Shown here: positions 6,601 to 13,956 of the stretch, in pieces
Layout: each line of letters starts with the position of its first letter
How positions within the stretch are numbered: position 1 is the stretch's first letter
Virus record (IMG/VR): IMGVR_UViG_3300032242_002232
Location: 35,214-99,213 of that record
DNA: 64,000 nucleotides
Origin: a virus
Strand: one strand, 5' to 3'
Notes under the pieces: generated by a model
Databases searched by the model: none
What the model was told of the DNA's origin: nothing
Seen by the model: the letters and a program-made list of their open reading frames with translations, nothing else
Program-made: the position numbers and the translations under genes

Positions 6601-6974
6601 GAAGGCAGGATAGAACGCGAGCACACTTGGTAATTTATGGAATAAAAAAACCACAGCGATAACGATTGCCAGAAAATAGGCATAGTTATCCTGTGGAGTG
6701 TGCGGGCTACATCATCAACCGCGTTCACATATATTCTATTCTTGTTACCATCTTGTCTTTTATGCCCCCTATGGGTTAAATGTGACTTATGTAACTTATC
6801 GCCAGGTGAGACAGGCAACCATGACTATGATTTGTGGGGCAGTGGCCTAAAAATTTTCAAGGTCGGGGGAATTTCAGGCAGTGGCTAGGAATAAATTCGC
6901 TGGGGAAGGTGTTATTGTTAGCTGTCCTGCCCGATCGGGGGGATAAAACAACTTCTCGTCTAAGGAGAGAAAGA
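6601..6974. promoter_or_regulatory. Divergent intergenic region between leftward and rightward blocks
   Basis: Transcription diverges here: the leftward block starts at 6466 and the rightward block at 6975. The 374 bp hold copy B of the 19-bp repeat (6619-6637) and several A/T-rich stretches, and I see no convincing gene. Frames reading through it lack ribosome-binding sites. Promoters for both directions are expected here, but I could not pick clear -35/-10 pairs. Confidence 0.5.
6619..6637 (-). promoter_or_regulatory. Repeated element, copy B (possible promoter)
   Basis: GAGCACACTTGGTAATTTA matches copy A (5703-5721) at 17 of 19 positions. It lies 19 bp upstream of the tRNA-like element, at the head of the leftward block. 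Confidence 0.4.
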
Positions 6975-7406
6975 ATGCATACTCATGTCTACACACCAAC
7001 ACCTAATCTCAACTCTATTTATCCTGGGATCAATCGCTGGGCTATTGGATTTGATCCTCTATTTCAAACGCTGGGGCAAATTTCTCAAGCTAAAGATACG
7101 TATCCGCCATATAACGTCCGTAAAGACGGGGAAAACTACATCCTAGAGATGGCTGTGGCCGGTTTTGCCAAGGATGAGCTATCAGTTACAGTCAAGGAGC
7201 AGACTCTTACTGTCAAAGGCTCTAAGGAGGACTCAGAGGCTGAATACCTACATCAGGGAATCAGTGCTCGTGACTTCTATCGTGACTTTGCTTTGGCTGA
7301 ATACGTCTCTGTCAAGTCAGCAAAGATAGTTGACGGGCTGCTGACAATCGTTCTTCTTCAAGAGTTGCCAGAGGAGAAGAAGGAAAAGATCATCACTATC
7401 AAGTGA
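6975..7406 (+). CDS. Small heat-shock protein (Hsp20 family)
   Basis: This is a 143-residue ATP-independent holdase chaperone. The alpha-crystallin domain spans about 45-132: it starts with PPYNV, has the conserved AVAGF turn at 61-64, and ends with the GLLTIVL strand at 121-127. The C-terminal tail IITIK carries an IxI-like anchor for oligomerisation. The start at MHTHVYTP was chosen because AAGGAGAG lies just upstream; the open frame reads further but without a ribosome-binding site. It is the first rightward gene. Phage Hsp20s (also in T4-like cyanophages) probably aid virion protein folding, though targets are unproven. Confidence 0.9.
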   Translation: MHTHVYTPTPNLNSIYPGINRWAIGFDPLFQTLGQISQAKDTYPPYNVRKDGENYILEMAVAGFAKDELSVTVKEQTLTVKGSKEDSEAEYLHQGISARDFYRDFALAEYVSVKSAKIVDGLLTIVLLQELPEEKKEKIITIK

Positions 7407-7418
7407 TATGCTTCGGTA

Positions 7419-7544
7419 ATGACTGAACTTACTAATGTAGAGGGCACTATCAAGGTTTGCAGGGTCTGTAGCCCAACAGCTAAGACGCCTTGTCAGCTAG
7501 CGGCCACAATTTGTCCGTATAGAGACATTAATACTCTAGCTTAA
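7419..7544 (+). CDS. 41-residue Cys-containing peptide
   Basis: This short frame begins 12 bp after the Hsp20 stop and ends 10 bp before the tRNA. It contains KVCRVC near residue 14 and two further cysteines (TPC, TIC), so a small zinc site is possible. The ribosome-binding site is weak, and the gene call rests mainly on the tight fit between neighbours. Confidence 0.4.
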   Translation: MTELTNVEGTIKVCRVCSPTAKTPCQLAATICPYRDINTLA

Positions 7545-7554
7545 GTCATTACCT

Positions 7555-7625
7555 TCCCAGATCGTCTAATGGCAGGACGGGTGCCTCTGGAGCATCTAAT
7601 CGTGGTTCGAGTCCATGTCTGGGAG
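7555..7625 (+). tRNA. tRNA-Gln (anticodon CUG)
   Basis: The cloverleaf is complete: acceptor TCCCAGA/TCTGGGA (7 bp), a short D arm, anticodon stem GGTGC/GCATC with loop CTCTGGA giving anticodon CTG (reads CAG), and T arm CGTGG/CCATG with loop TTCGAGT. The discriminator is G. CCA is not encoded, so the host enzyme must add it. Confidence 0.92.
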
Positions 7626-7664
7626 CAAGTTGCGATACAAAATAGTTAATGTTAGGATTTCTTC

Positions 7665-8114
7665 ATGGCTAAACTTAATTACAACGTACTTACAGAATCT
7701 AACCTTACTGAGGCCTTTTGGTCTAAAATTGAGAAGACAGACAGCTGCTGGTTTTGGAGAGGTCGTCTTGATGATGGATATGGAAGAGCTCCCCTAGTAA
7801 AAGGAAGCCCCTCTCTCTATGGCGTCCATAGAGCTATGTTTGCTATCTTCAACGAACCCACTAAACCTGGTCTGGTAGTAGATCACATCTGTAGACAACG
7901 CGCCTGTTGCAACCCCGCCCATCTACGCCAAGTCACCATCTCAGAAAATACCAAAGGCCATATACCCAACTCATTCAAAGATATCTGCCCCAATGGCCAT
8001 TTCCTCTCTGGAGATGATGCTGAGGTCTATTACAGCATGCGTAAGCCCCGCCATGGAGATGCTGAGGTCTTGCACCTTGTCTGCTCCATATGTAACTATC
8101 CTCAAGTAGCATAG
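7665..8114 (+). CDS. HNH endonuclease
   Basis: This 149-residue protein has an HNH core of the zinc-finger type: VDHICR at 72-77 supplies the first His and Cys, CCNPAHL at 81-87 the NP-H element, and SENT the last part. C-terminal CPNGH and CSIC may form a second metal site. Such proteins nick or cut double-stranded DNA and act either as homing endonucleases or in packaging and degradation. The gene stands alone after the tRNA, far from the terminase, which favours a free-standing homing role. It has no sign of truncation. Confidence 0.85.
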   Translation: MAKLNYNVLTESNLTEAFWSKIEKTDSCWFWRGRLDDGYGRAPLVKGSPSLYGVHRAMFAIFNEPTKPGLVVDHICRQRACCNPAHLRQVTISENTKGHIPNSFKDICPNGHFLSGDDAEVYYSMRKPRHGDAEVLHLVCSICNYPQVA

Positions 8115-8149
8115 ATGTAAGTACCAAAATCCCCGCGAAAGGTGGCTCC

Positions 8150-8311
8150 ATGCCAAATTATGATTACAAGTGCAGCAGCTGTGGGATGACAAGAGAGATC
8201 TACCGAGAATTTGGTGAGGACTCTGTACCGACATGTTGTCAGAGCTCTATGGACCGAGTGTGGTCTGCGACACCTACGATCTTCCGTGGCGGTGGGTGGG
8301 GAGGACAATAA
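8150..8311 (+). CDS. FmdB-type zinc-ribbon protein
   Basis: This 53-residue frame begins MPNYDYKCSSCG and continues to a CC pair near residue 29. That matches the FmdB regulatory-protein zinc ribbon (MPxYDYxCxxCG...CP.CG), with the second knuckle reduced to CC. It ends with a Gly/Trp-rich tail (GGGWGGQ), common in this family. AAAGGTGG upstream serves as ribosome-binding site. FmdB-like proteins are widespread in actinobacteria and are presumed nucleic-acid-binding. Confidence 0.7.
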   Translation: MPNYDYKCSSCGMTREIYREFGEDSVPTCCQSSMDRVWSATPTIFRGGGWGGQ

Positions 8312-8331
8312 AGTCCCCAACGTGCTAGGAT
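8303..8331 (+). promoter_or_regulatory. Candidate promoter before the protease gene
   Basis: TGCTAGGAT (8323-8331) looks like an extended -10 element, with GGACAA 17 bases upstream as a weak -35. It lies 28 bp before the GTG start at 8359. Confidence 0.25.
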
Positions 8332-8358
8332 ACTCTCAACAATAACGAGAGGGTATTT

Positions 8359-8925
8359 GTGACTACACTTGCCGCCATTCAAGGCGATGGCTGGGCTGTA
8401 ATTGGTTGCGATTCCCGCGCATCTGATGAGGATGGTCGTTATATGAATCTTGCAACATCAAAGATCATTGATAACTCCGGAGTATTGATTGCTGTCTCTG
8501 GCGCATCCCGTGGTGGAAACATTGCACAGTTTGGTTGGAAACCACCAAAACCTCGTGTCACTGAAGATTTAGATCTTTTCATGACAAAAAAGTTTATTCC
8601 CTCCCTTCGTGAAGCTTTTATTAAATCTGGCTTTGAAGGTAAGGAAGATGGAGATGCCGCCTGGCACGACTCCAATCTTCTAGTATGTGTGCGCGGCGTC
8701 ATCTACCCAATCTTTAATGATTATTCTTGGGACCGTGAAGCCCGCAATGTATACTATGCCGGATCTGGTGGAGACATCGCTCTCGGCGCTTTAGAAGTTC
8801 TTGACTACCAAAAGATTAAATCACCTGCGGCCGCCGAAAAAGCTTTGCGACGTTCCATTGAAGCAGCCATCAAACACGACATCTACTCTGGTGGAGAGAT
8901 TCACACTTACGTCCAAGAGGCGTAA
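8359..8925 (+). CDS. Proteasome-beta/HslV-like Ntn hydrolase
   Basis: This 188-residue protein matches the N-terminal fold of 20S proteasome beta subunits. After removal of the initiator Met (GTG start, GAGAGGG site) the first residue is Thr, as in mature beta subunits (TTLAAI). Counting from it, Asp17 and Arg19 fall in DSRA exactly as in the proteasome, and a Lys (34) follows where Lys33 is expected; a VSGA turn matches the Gly47 region. So the catalytic Thr/Asp/Lys set is present without a propeptide. Host actinobacteria have proteasomes, suggesting acquisition. It could degrade host or phage proteins, or serve in capsid maturation; no alpha subunit or ATPase is adjacent. Confidence 0.8.
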   Translation: MTTLAAIQGDGWAVIGCDSRASDEDGRYMNLATSKIIDNSGVLIAVSGASRGGNIAQFGWKPPKPRVTEDLDLFMTKKFIPSLREAFIKSGFEGKEDGDAAWHDSNLLVCVRGVIYPIFNDYSWDREARNVYYAGSGGDIALGALEVLDYQKIKSPAAAEKALRRSIEAAIKHDIYSGGEIHTYVQEA

Positions 8926-8983
8926 TCACAAAAGTCCCCGCGTTTCGACTAATATATTAAAGATAAACCTGAGACTATTAGCC

Positions 8984-9253
8984 ATGGCATTAGAAAAAGA
9001 TCAACTCAAACACGACAAAAAAAGAAAACATCTTATAGTCGGAGGGGTTGTTGTTCCCACATTTAGTTTTTGGGGTGGTGGCTACTACAATCAAAATGGG
9101 CTGACTATGGCTACACAGGGCGAAGAAGCCCACGAATCCGCTCAAACAGAAGCTTCAGAAAACGAGTCAGGAGAGACCAGTGCTACAACATCAGGATCAG
9201 CCGCTGCTGGAGGAGACGCCTCAGCCGGTGGAGGAGCTGGGAGCGCGATGTGA
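8984..9253 (+). CDS. Small Ala/Gly-rich protein of unknown function
   Basis: The 89-residue product starts MALEKDQLKHDKKRKH, then a hydrophobic and glycine-rich part (IVGGVVVPTFSFWGGG) and a low-complexity acidic, Ala/Ser/Gly tail. The start has no strong ribosome-binding site. The second half overlaps the following gene in another frame. I do not recognise it. Confidence 0.5.
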   Translation: MALEKDQLKHDKKRKHLIVGGVVVPTFSFWGGGYYNQNGLTMATQGEEAHESAQTEASENESGETSATTSGSAAAGGDASAGGGAGSAM

Positions 9254-9395
9254 CCGGTGCTCTGCTAGAGCGCTAGTCCTATGCACCCTTCCTGCGGGAA
9301 ATCTATACTTCTGCATGCATCATTACAATGATTTCTCCCTTGTCCTTACAAAACAGGGCGCGGTTGCTAAACTTCTTACTTCTGATAACAGTTAG
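9180..9395 (+). CDS. DUF7455-like zinc protein
   Basis: The 71-residue product contains CDRCSARALVLCTLPAG followed by FCMHHYNDF, matching the actinobacterial DUF7455 pattern (CDRCgArA...LP.G.L.fC.HH). Cys and His residues would bind one zinc. The GTG start has AGGAG just upstream but lies inside the previous gene, overlapping it by 74 bp in a different frame; a later start near the Cys motif cannot be excluded. The function of the family is unknown. Confidence 0.7.
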   Translation: MLQHQDQPLLEETPQPVEELGARCDRCSARALVLCTLPAGNLYFCMHHYNDFSLVLTKQGAVAKLLTSDNS

Positions 9396-9404
9396 GACGT
9401 AGGG

Positions 9405-10031
9405 ATGCCGAATAACAATCCTGGCAACAACCGTTTAGGTTGGTCAGTAAACGCCGGTAACGGATCCGGTAGAGTAATGGGCGGCATTTTTGGCGCAGCA
9501 CTTGGTGCTCTTGGCGACGCTCGTCGTACACAACAGCGTCTCCATGAGTTTGATTACAAAGAAAATGCAAAGCGCGAAACATATATGCAGCGCAAAGCAG
9601 CTGATGCTGCAACTCACTCTATGCGTGTAAACACAAATGAGCAGAGTGTGCTTAAAATAGCGGACATTCATAAAGATAAACAAAATTTTAATTACAACGC
9701 ATCCAACGGAAGCATTAACTATTCACAACCATCTGACTATGCTGATAAGATGCAAAAGATTGCTGAAACAAACCTTGCAGCACAGAAGCTACGTAATCAA
9801 CCAAGGCCTGACGCTAAAGATGCGGAACCGGCTACTGGAACTAAAAAAGCTCGCTCAACTAAAAAAACAGAAGCAGCAGCTAATGCTGGGGATGCTTGGG
9901 CCGCACAGCCTGTTGCTTCTCGTACTACATCTAACATTACGCCTCCTGCAAGCAATGCAGCACCTAGAGTAAGAAAACCTCGCGCACCTCGTGCACCTAA
10001 GAACCCTGGACAATCCGGAGGAATGCAATAA
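9405..10031 (+). CDS. Unknown protein with Ala/Pro/Arg-rich tail
   Basis: This 208-residue protein is of unknown function. The N-terminus is Asn/Gly-rich with a glycine-zipper-like stretch (VMGGIFGAALGALG, about residues 25-38), which could associate with membrane. The middle is polar helical. The last 70 residues are Ala/Thr/Pro/Lys-rich and basic (RVRKPRAPRAPK), a nucleic-acid-binding type of tail. The stop overlaps the next start (TAATG). Confidence 0.65.
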   Translation: MPNNNPGNNRLGWSVNAGNGSGRVMGGIFGAALGALGDARRTQQRLHEFDYKENAKRETYMQRKAADAATHSMRVNTNEQSVLKIADIHKDKQNFNYNASNGSINYSQPSDYADKMQKIAETNLAAQKLRNQPRPDAKDAEPATGTKKARSTKKTEAAANAGDAWAAQPVASRTTSNITPPASNAAPRVRKPRAPRAPKNPGQSGGMQ

Positions 10032-11737
10032 TGGCAAATCGTGTAATGAAGCAAAAGGATGAAAAAGGAAAGAAGCAAGCTCGCGATGCTAGTGAGGCAC
10101 GTAAGTATGGTGTTAAAGATACAGCTTCTTATCGTAAAGAGATGCTTCATACCACTGAGCGTCCTAAGAAAAAAGACCGCGAAGCTCAAGACATTGAAGA
10201 CTCGCAAAGCCGTGCTAAAGCCGTAGACTCTGTTGCCTCAAATAAAGCTAAGCTAAAGCCATTAGAAATTAAAGAAAGTGATCGTGAGCTTTCAAATAGT
10301 GCTGGGCATCAAGATGTAAAACCTGTTGTTAAAAAAACCGCTACTCGTATGCTTTCTGAGCGTGCTCTTGGAATGGGTATGGCACGTGTAGGTAAGAGTG
10401 GCGAAATTCAACCATTAGTTGGTAGAGAAGCACAAGTAGTTAAAAATGATCTTGCTGTAAATGATAAGCAGCTAACAAAAGAAGCTAATAAGCGTGCCGC
10501 AGCTCGTGATGAAAAAGTCTCTAAAGTAGACAGAACCCCAGAGCAAAAACAAGCTCGTTTAAATATGTTAGCGGGATCCGCAGAAAAGAAAAAAGCAGCA
10601 GCAGCAGCTAAACCTGTAGGTAGCCTTCCAGAGGCGCAAACAGATCGCCCATCAACCAGGCCACTTACAGTTAAACAAGTTAACGGCAAAAGAATTGTTA
10701 CCGGTGGAGCGCAAATAATTCCTGGTGAAGGTAATGCGGGTATTCTTAATCCTGGAAATGTGGCCCGTACCGCTGGTACTGTATCCCAGGGTAAACGTCG
10801 ACGCATTGAGCGTAAAGCTGCATATAACGCAAAAAAATCTGGAGCTACTAAGGGTTACACCGAGGCATCTAAGTTTGGTTCTAGAACTTCTGAAGCAATC
10901 AATGCAAAAAATGAAGCAACTAGCATTAAGCTTGATACAAGTGCACGTACTCGTGCCGCAAGAAAAGATGCTAACAAAGAAGCACTTAAAAACAGCATTC
11001 TTAAAAAAGCAGAGAAAATGCCAGAAGGCGCAGCAAAATCTGCAGCAATTCGTTCTGGTGAATCTATTATTCAACCACCAAAGGTTAACGGTAAGCGTGG
11101 GGGCATGACTGAGGTCAGCTCACGTCCTGATGAAAGAGATATTACAAAGGTTAATACTCGTCCTCGTCCAGTAGGTCAGGGCAGATTAACTGATGTAGTT
11201 GATTCAATGGGTGAAAAGCGTGATGCTCACGGTAAGTCTACGGGAGAAAAAGAACGCCTAAAGATGAGCCAACAAGGCGAAGTTAGCGTTCAACCAGCTA
11301 AAGCTAAAGCAACTCCTCTTGGCGTACTTGCAAGCCATGAAGATCGACTACACAGAATTACAAAAGACTTTCAAGTGCCTGCTGGAAATAAAAGCCACGA
11401 TATCGAGCCTGTACATCTTCGCAGCTATTTAAAGTCTAAAGCGGAATCTTCTGGAGTTCGTTATAACGAACAAGATATGGTTGGTGCTGTATTTCACGCT
11501 AAACATAATAGTCCTGAAAAATATGCGTCTATCCATAAAGAAGCTCTTGCTCATAGAACTAAACGTATTGGTCAGATGACAGAGCAGCGCGAAACTGCTG
11601 CTGCAAAGGCTAAGCAGACACGTGCTATGACAGCGGCTGATCGTGGAGGTAAGCGTCAAGCCTCTAAGGCAAAGCGCGTTGTATCTAACGTTCAAAACCG
11701 CTTTACAGAGGTGCCTAATGGCGGCAAGGAAGCGTAA
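10031..11737 (+). CDS. Large, very basic, Lys/Ala-rich protein
   Basis: This 568-residue protein is dominated by Lys, Arg, Ala, Glu and Ser, with no recognisable enzyme motif. Most is probably disordered or long-helical. A more ordered segment near residues 435-500 (GVLASHEDRLHRITKDFQVP... HLRSYLKSKAES... VGAVFHAKH) looks like a small helical domain. Its composition and position before the packaging genes suggest a DNA-binding or internal virion protein, but that is inference. Codon and base use resemble the neighbours. The start is coupled to the previous stop. Confidence 0.7.
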   Translation: MANRVMKQKDEKGKKQARDASEARKYGVKDTASYRKEMLHTTERPKKKDREAQDIEDSQSRAKAVDSVASNKAKLKPLEIKESDRELSNSAGHQDVKPVVKKTATRMLSERALGMGMARVGKSGEIQPLVGREAQVVKNDLAVNDKQLTKEANKRAAARDEKVSKVDRTPEQKQARLNMLAGSAEKKKAAAAAKPVGSLPEAQTDRPSTRPLTVKQVNGKRIVTGGAQIIPGEGNAGILNPGNVARTAGTVSQGKRRRIERKAAYNAKKSGATKGYTEASKFGSRTSEAINAKNEATSIKLDTSARTRAARKDANKEALKNSILKKAEKMPEGAAKSAAIRSGESIIQPPKVNGKRGGMTEVSSRPDERDITKVNTRPRPVGQGRLTDVVDSMGEKRDAHGKSTGEKERLKMSQQGEVSVQPAKAKATPLGVLASHEDRLHRITKDFQVPAGNKSHDIEPVHLRSYLKSKAESSGVRYNEQDMVGAVFHAKHNSPEKYASIHKEALAHRTKRIGQMTEQRETAAAKAKQTRAMTAADRGGKRQASKAKRVVSNVQNRFTEVPNGGKEA

Positions 11738-12005
11738 CCAGCGCCCTGCAGCTGGTGAGCTAGCCAAGAAAACAACAAACCTTGGTGATGTTAAATGGCA
11801 TAAGGACGAGCAAAAGCATAGCTGGACCTGCGATAACTGTGGGGAAACCATAAAAGCTGACCCATCTATGCACAATAGCCGCCTTAATCTAAGTCAGTTT
11901 GCAAAAGAAAATCACACAAACGTTATCTGGGGCAAAGCAATGGACCATGTTCGTAGAAACTGTGGGCCAGAGCCACGTCCCGCACCTAGAAAAGATCTTG
12001 ACTAA
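11718..12005 (+). CDS. Small basic protein with a CxxC motif
   Basis: The 95-residue product starts at MAARKRNQRP, with AGAGG seven bases upstream, overlapping the previous gene by 20 bp. It carries WTCDNCGETI near residue 37 and a later Cys (RRNCG), so it could hold a small zinc site, and ends with a Pro/Arg-rich tail. I do not recognise it. Confidence 0.65.
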   Translation: MAARKRNQRPAAGELAKKTTNLGDVKWHKDEQKHSWTCDNCGETIKADPSMHNSRLNLSQFAKENHTNVIWGKAMDHVRRNCGPEPRPAPRKDLD

Positions 12006-12307
12006 TGGCAACTAAAAAGAAAGCCGTTGCTGGTGGGAAAGTCTACAAAGGGTCTGCTCAAAATGGTGGTCGTGAGATTGTTGTCAAACACTATAAAAAA
12101 GACGGTAAGTGGCATACCACCTCTACCAATGCTGCTCGTGAGCAGTATGAAAAAGAACACGGCAAAATTAAGTCTAAAAATAAGACTGTAGACCATAAGA
12201 ATAACAAGCACAGCGATAATAAGAGTAGTAACCTACAGATATTGGATAAAGGCGCTAATACCGCCAAAGAGAACAAACGACGAGCTGGTAAGAAGGGTAC
12301 GAAGTGA
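12005..12307 (+). CDS. HNH-like small basic protein
   Basis: This 100-residue, strongly basic protein has in its C-terminal half VDHKNNKHSDNKSSNLQIL and later NTAKENK. That is the layout of the phage HNH core (DH.N....DNR..NLr.vt...N..N). The usual upstream zinc or strand elements are minimal, so it may be a trimmed HNH nuclease or a DNA-binding derivative. Its stop overlaps the next start. Confidence 0.55.
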   Translation: MATKKKAVAGGKVYKGSAQNGGREIVVKHYKKDGKWHTTSTNAAREQYEKEHGKIKSKNKTVDHKNNKHSDNKSSNLQILDKGANTAKENKRRAGKKGTK

Positions 12308-12456
12308 ATACTAATCCTTCCTCTAATGTGCGTAAGCGCGATGATGATATTCCAGAAAATGGGGATTGGGCAGCTCTAGAAGCTCAGGCTCGTAAAGATA
12401 TGAAGGCAAGTAAAGATTCTATTGAAAGACGTAGAACAACTGATGAGGAATACTAA
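12304..12456 (+). CDS. 50-residue charged protein
   Basis: GTG start overlapping the preceding stop (GTGA). The product is charged and helical (WAALEAQARKDMKASKDSIERRR). Unknown function. The gene is supported by its exact stop-start linkage on both sides. Confidence 0.55.
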   Translation: MNTNPSSNVRKRDDDIPENGDWAALEAQARKDMKASKDSIERRRTTDEEY

Positions 12457-12623
12457 TGGCTAAGAAAAAAGAAGTTTGGGATACTCCGGATCCAAAGAAA
12501 AAAAGCAAACCTTTATCTTCAAAGAAGAAATCTGCAGCTAAAGCACGCGCTAAAGCAGCGGGCCGCCCTTACCCTAATCTTATTGACAACATGGCGGCTG
12601 CTAAAAAGAAGAAGGCCAAGTAA
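12456..12623 (+). CDS. 55-residue Lys/Ala-rich protein
   Basis: Linked by TAATG to both neighbours. It is Lys/Ala-rich at both ends with a short central motif (GRPYPNLIDNM). It resembles the tiny basic proteins that accompany DUF6321 genes in other phages. A DNA-associated role is possible but unproven. Confidence 0.55.
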   Translation: MAKKKEVWDTPDPKKKSKPLSSKKKSAAKARAKAAGRPYPNLIDNMAAAKKKKAK

Positions 12624-12886
12624 TGCCTAAAACTGCTGCTTGGACTCGCAAAGAAGGCAAGAACCCTAATGGTGGGTTAAATGCTAAAGGACGCGCATCA
12701 GCTAAAGCTGAAGGCCATAATTTAAAACCCCCTGTAAAAAAAGCTGAGGCTGCTAAGTCAAAGAAGTCTGCTGCTCGTCGTAAGTCTTATTGTGCCAGAT
12801 CTGCCGGCCAAGCTAAGATGTTTCCAAAGGCCGCTAAAGACCCAAATAGCCGCTTAAATAAAGCAAGACGTGCTTGGGATTGCTAG
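12623..12886 (+). CDS. DUF6321-like protein
   Basis: This 87-residue protein opens with AAWTRKEGKNPNGGLNAKGR and ends with AKDPNSRLNKARRAWDC, the two conserved ends of the DUF6321 family found in many aquatic phages. KSYCARSAGQ in the middle also fits. The family is basic and of unknown role, often encoded near structural genes. Confidence 0.8.
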   Translation: MPKTAAWTRKEGKNPNGGLNAKGRASAKAEGHNLKPPVKKAEAAKSKKSAARRKSYCARSAGQAKMFPKAAKDPNSRLNKARRAWDC

Positions 12887-12952
12887 ATAAACTTATCTGG
12901 TCCCTACGCGCATGGGATTGTTAAACCCCCCTCTATATAGAAAAGGTAAATA

Positions 12953-13900
12953 ATGGCCACAAATAACCTAGGTAACTTGCTTGATTCATCAGGCAACGTA
13001 GCCGTAGATTTCGTATGGGGTAACTTTGCCCCTCAGCCTAACGACGAACGCACAGATGGAACTGCTGTTGAGAAGGTTGCAAACAATGCAGCTCAGAACA
13101 AGAGCTGGTCTGGCTACTCTGTAAAGCCAAGTGCACGTCTAGATTTCACGCTCGACAGCCACGCTATTCAAGAAGCGGGTTGGTCAAACTACCCTTCATT
13201 CATTGCTGCTACAGGAAAGTTCAACATTACCCAGGTTTCTGGCGATGGAACAACCGTTCGCTTTGAGTCATACAACACCCTAGCAGATGGGGATGTCGTT
13301 ACTATCACAGGATGCGACACATTCAACCTCTCATCAGCTACAGTTGCTAAGGCTACACGTGATTACTTCACAGTAACCAATTCAACAACAGGTTCCCTTA
13401 TCAACATCAACAACGGTATCGTACAGCTTTCAAATGCTCTTTCAGCAGCTGACGGCGCATTTGTATCCGGAACTGCCTATGTTCGTGTTCCAAATGTTGT
13501 TGGCCTTACAACAACAGCGGCTCAAGATGCCCTTGCTGACGCAGAACTCACAGTTACAACAGCTTCTGGCGTAACTCCAGCTATCTCTAACGTAGTCCTT
13601 ACAAGCAACGTAGCAACAATTACTACAGCAGCCGCACACGGATTTGCAGTAGGCGACCTTGTCACAGTTGCGGCCGTTACAGCTACAACAATTAACGCAA
13701 CACTTGCTCCAATCACAGCGGTTACCTCAACAACCTTCTCATATGCTAAGACAGCAACAAACGTTGTTTCAGCAGCAGATACAGGTACAGCAAAGGTTCC
13801 TGCACGTTTCAGCACAATCAAGACTCAGTCTATTGCTGCAGGCGCTGCCTCAACAGCGATTGGTGCTGCAATTACAATCACACCTTACGCAGCCTCATAA
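12953..13900 (+). CDS. Virion-associated beta-rich protein with PASTA domain
   Basis: This 315-residue protein has beta-rich repeats and one PASTA-like unit near residues 181-205 (VPNVVGLTTTAAQDAL). Before and after it are modules of the type HGFAVGDLVTVAAV...TTFSYA, seen again in the large fibre proteins of this window. PASTA domains bind peptidoglycan fragments in bacterial kinases and PBPs, so a surface role in cell-wall contact is plausible. It may be a head decoration or minor tail protein. A strong terminator follows 13 bp after its stop. Confidence 0.7.
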   Translation: MATNNLGNLLDSSGNVAVDFVWGNFAPQPNDERTDGTAVEKVANNAAQNKSWSGYSVKPSARLDFTLDSHAIQEAGWSNYPSFIAATGKFNITQVSGDGTTVRFESYNTLADGDVVTITGCDTFNLSSATVAKATRDYFTVTNSTTGSLININNGIVQLSNALSAADGAFVSGTAYVRVPNVVGLTTTAAQDALADAELTVTTASGVTPAISNVVLTSNVATITTAAAHGFAVGDLVTVAAVTATTINATLAPITAVTSTTFSYAKTATNVVSAADTGTAKVPARFSTIKTQSIAAGAASTAIGAAITITPYAAS

Positions 13901-13913
13901 TCTCAACACAAAC

Positions 13914-13946
13914 AAAAAGCCCCCAGCTAATAACTGGGGGCTTTTT
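13914..13946. terminator. Bidirectional rho-independent terminator
   Basis: AAAAAGCCCCCAG pairs with CTGGGGGCTTTTT around a 7-base loop. Both strands present a U-run, so it can end the rightward transcript (gene ending 13900) and the leftward one (gene ending 13957). Confidence 0.92.
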
Positions 13947-13956
13947 ACTTTGTTTA

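Noticed and set aside
6582-6818. Minus-strand 78-residue frame in the divergent region
   Set aside because: No ribosome-binding site, odd composition, overlaps the tRNA-like element and the repeated element.
7665-8114. HNH gene as part of the packaging machinery
   Set aside because: Packaging HNH proteins lie beside terminase genes; this one is 8 kb away next to a tRNA, so a homing or accessory role is more likely.
10408-11074. Minus-strand frames opposite the large basic protein
   Set aside because: Cys/Phe/Leu-rich translation is the complement of Lys/Ala/Glu codons; no start signals.
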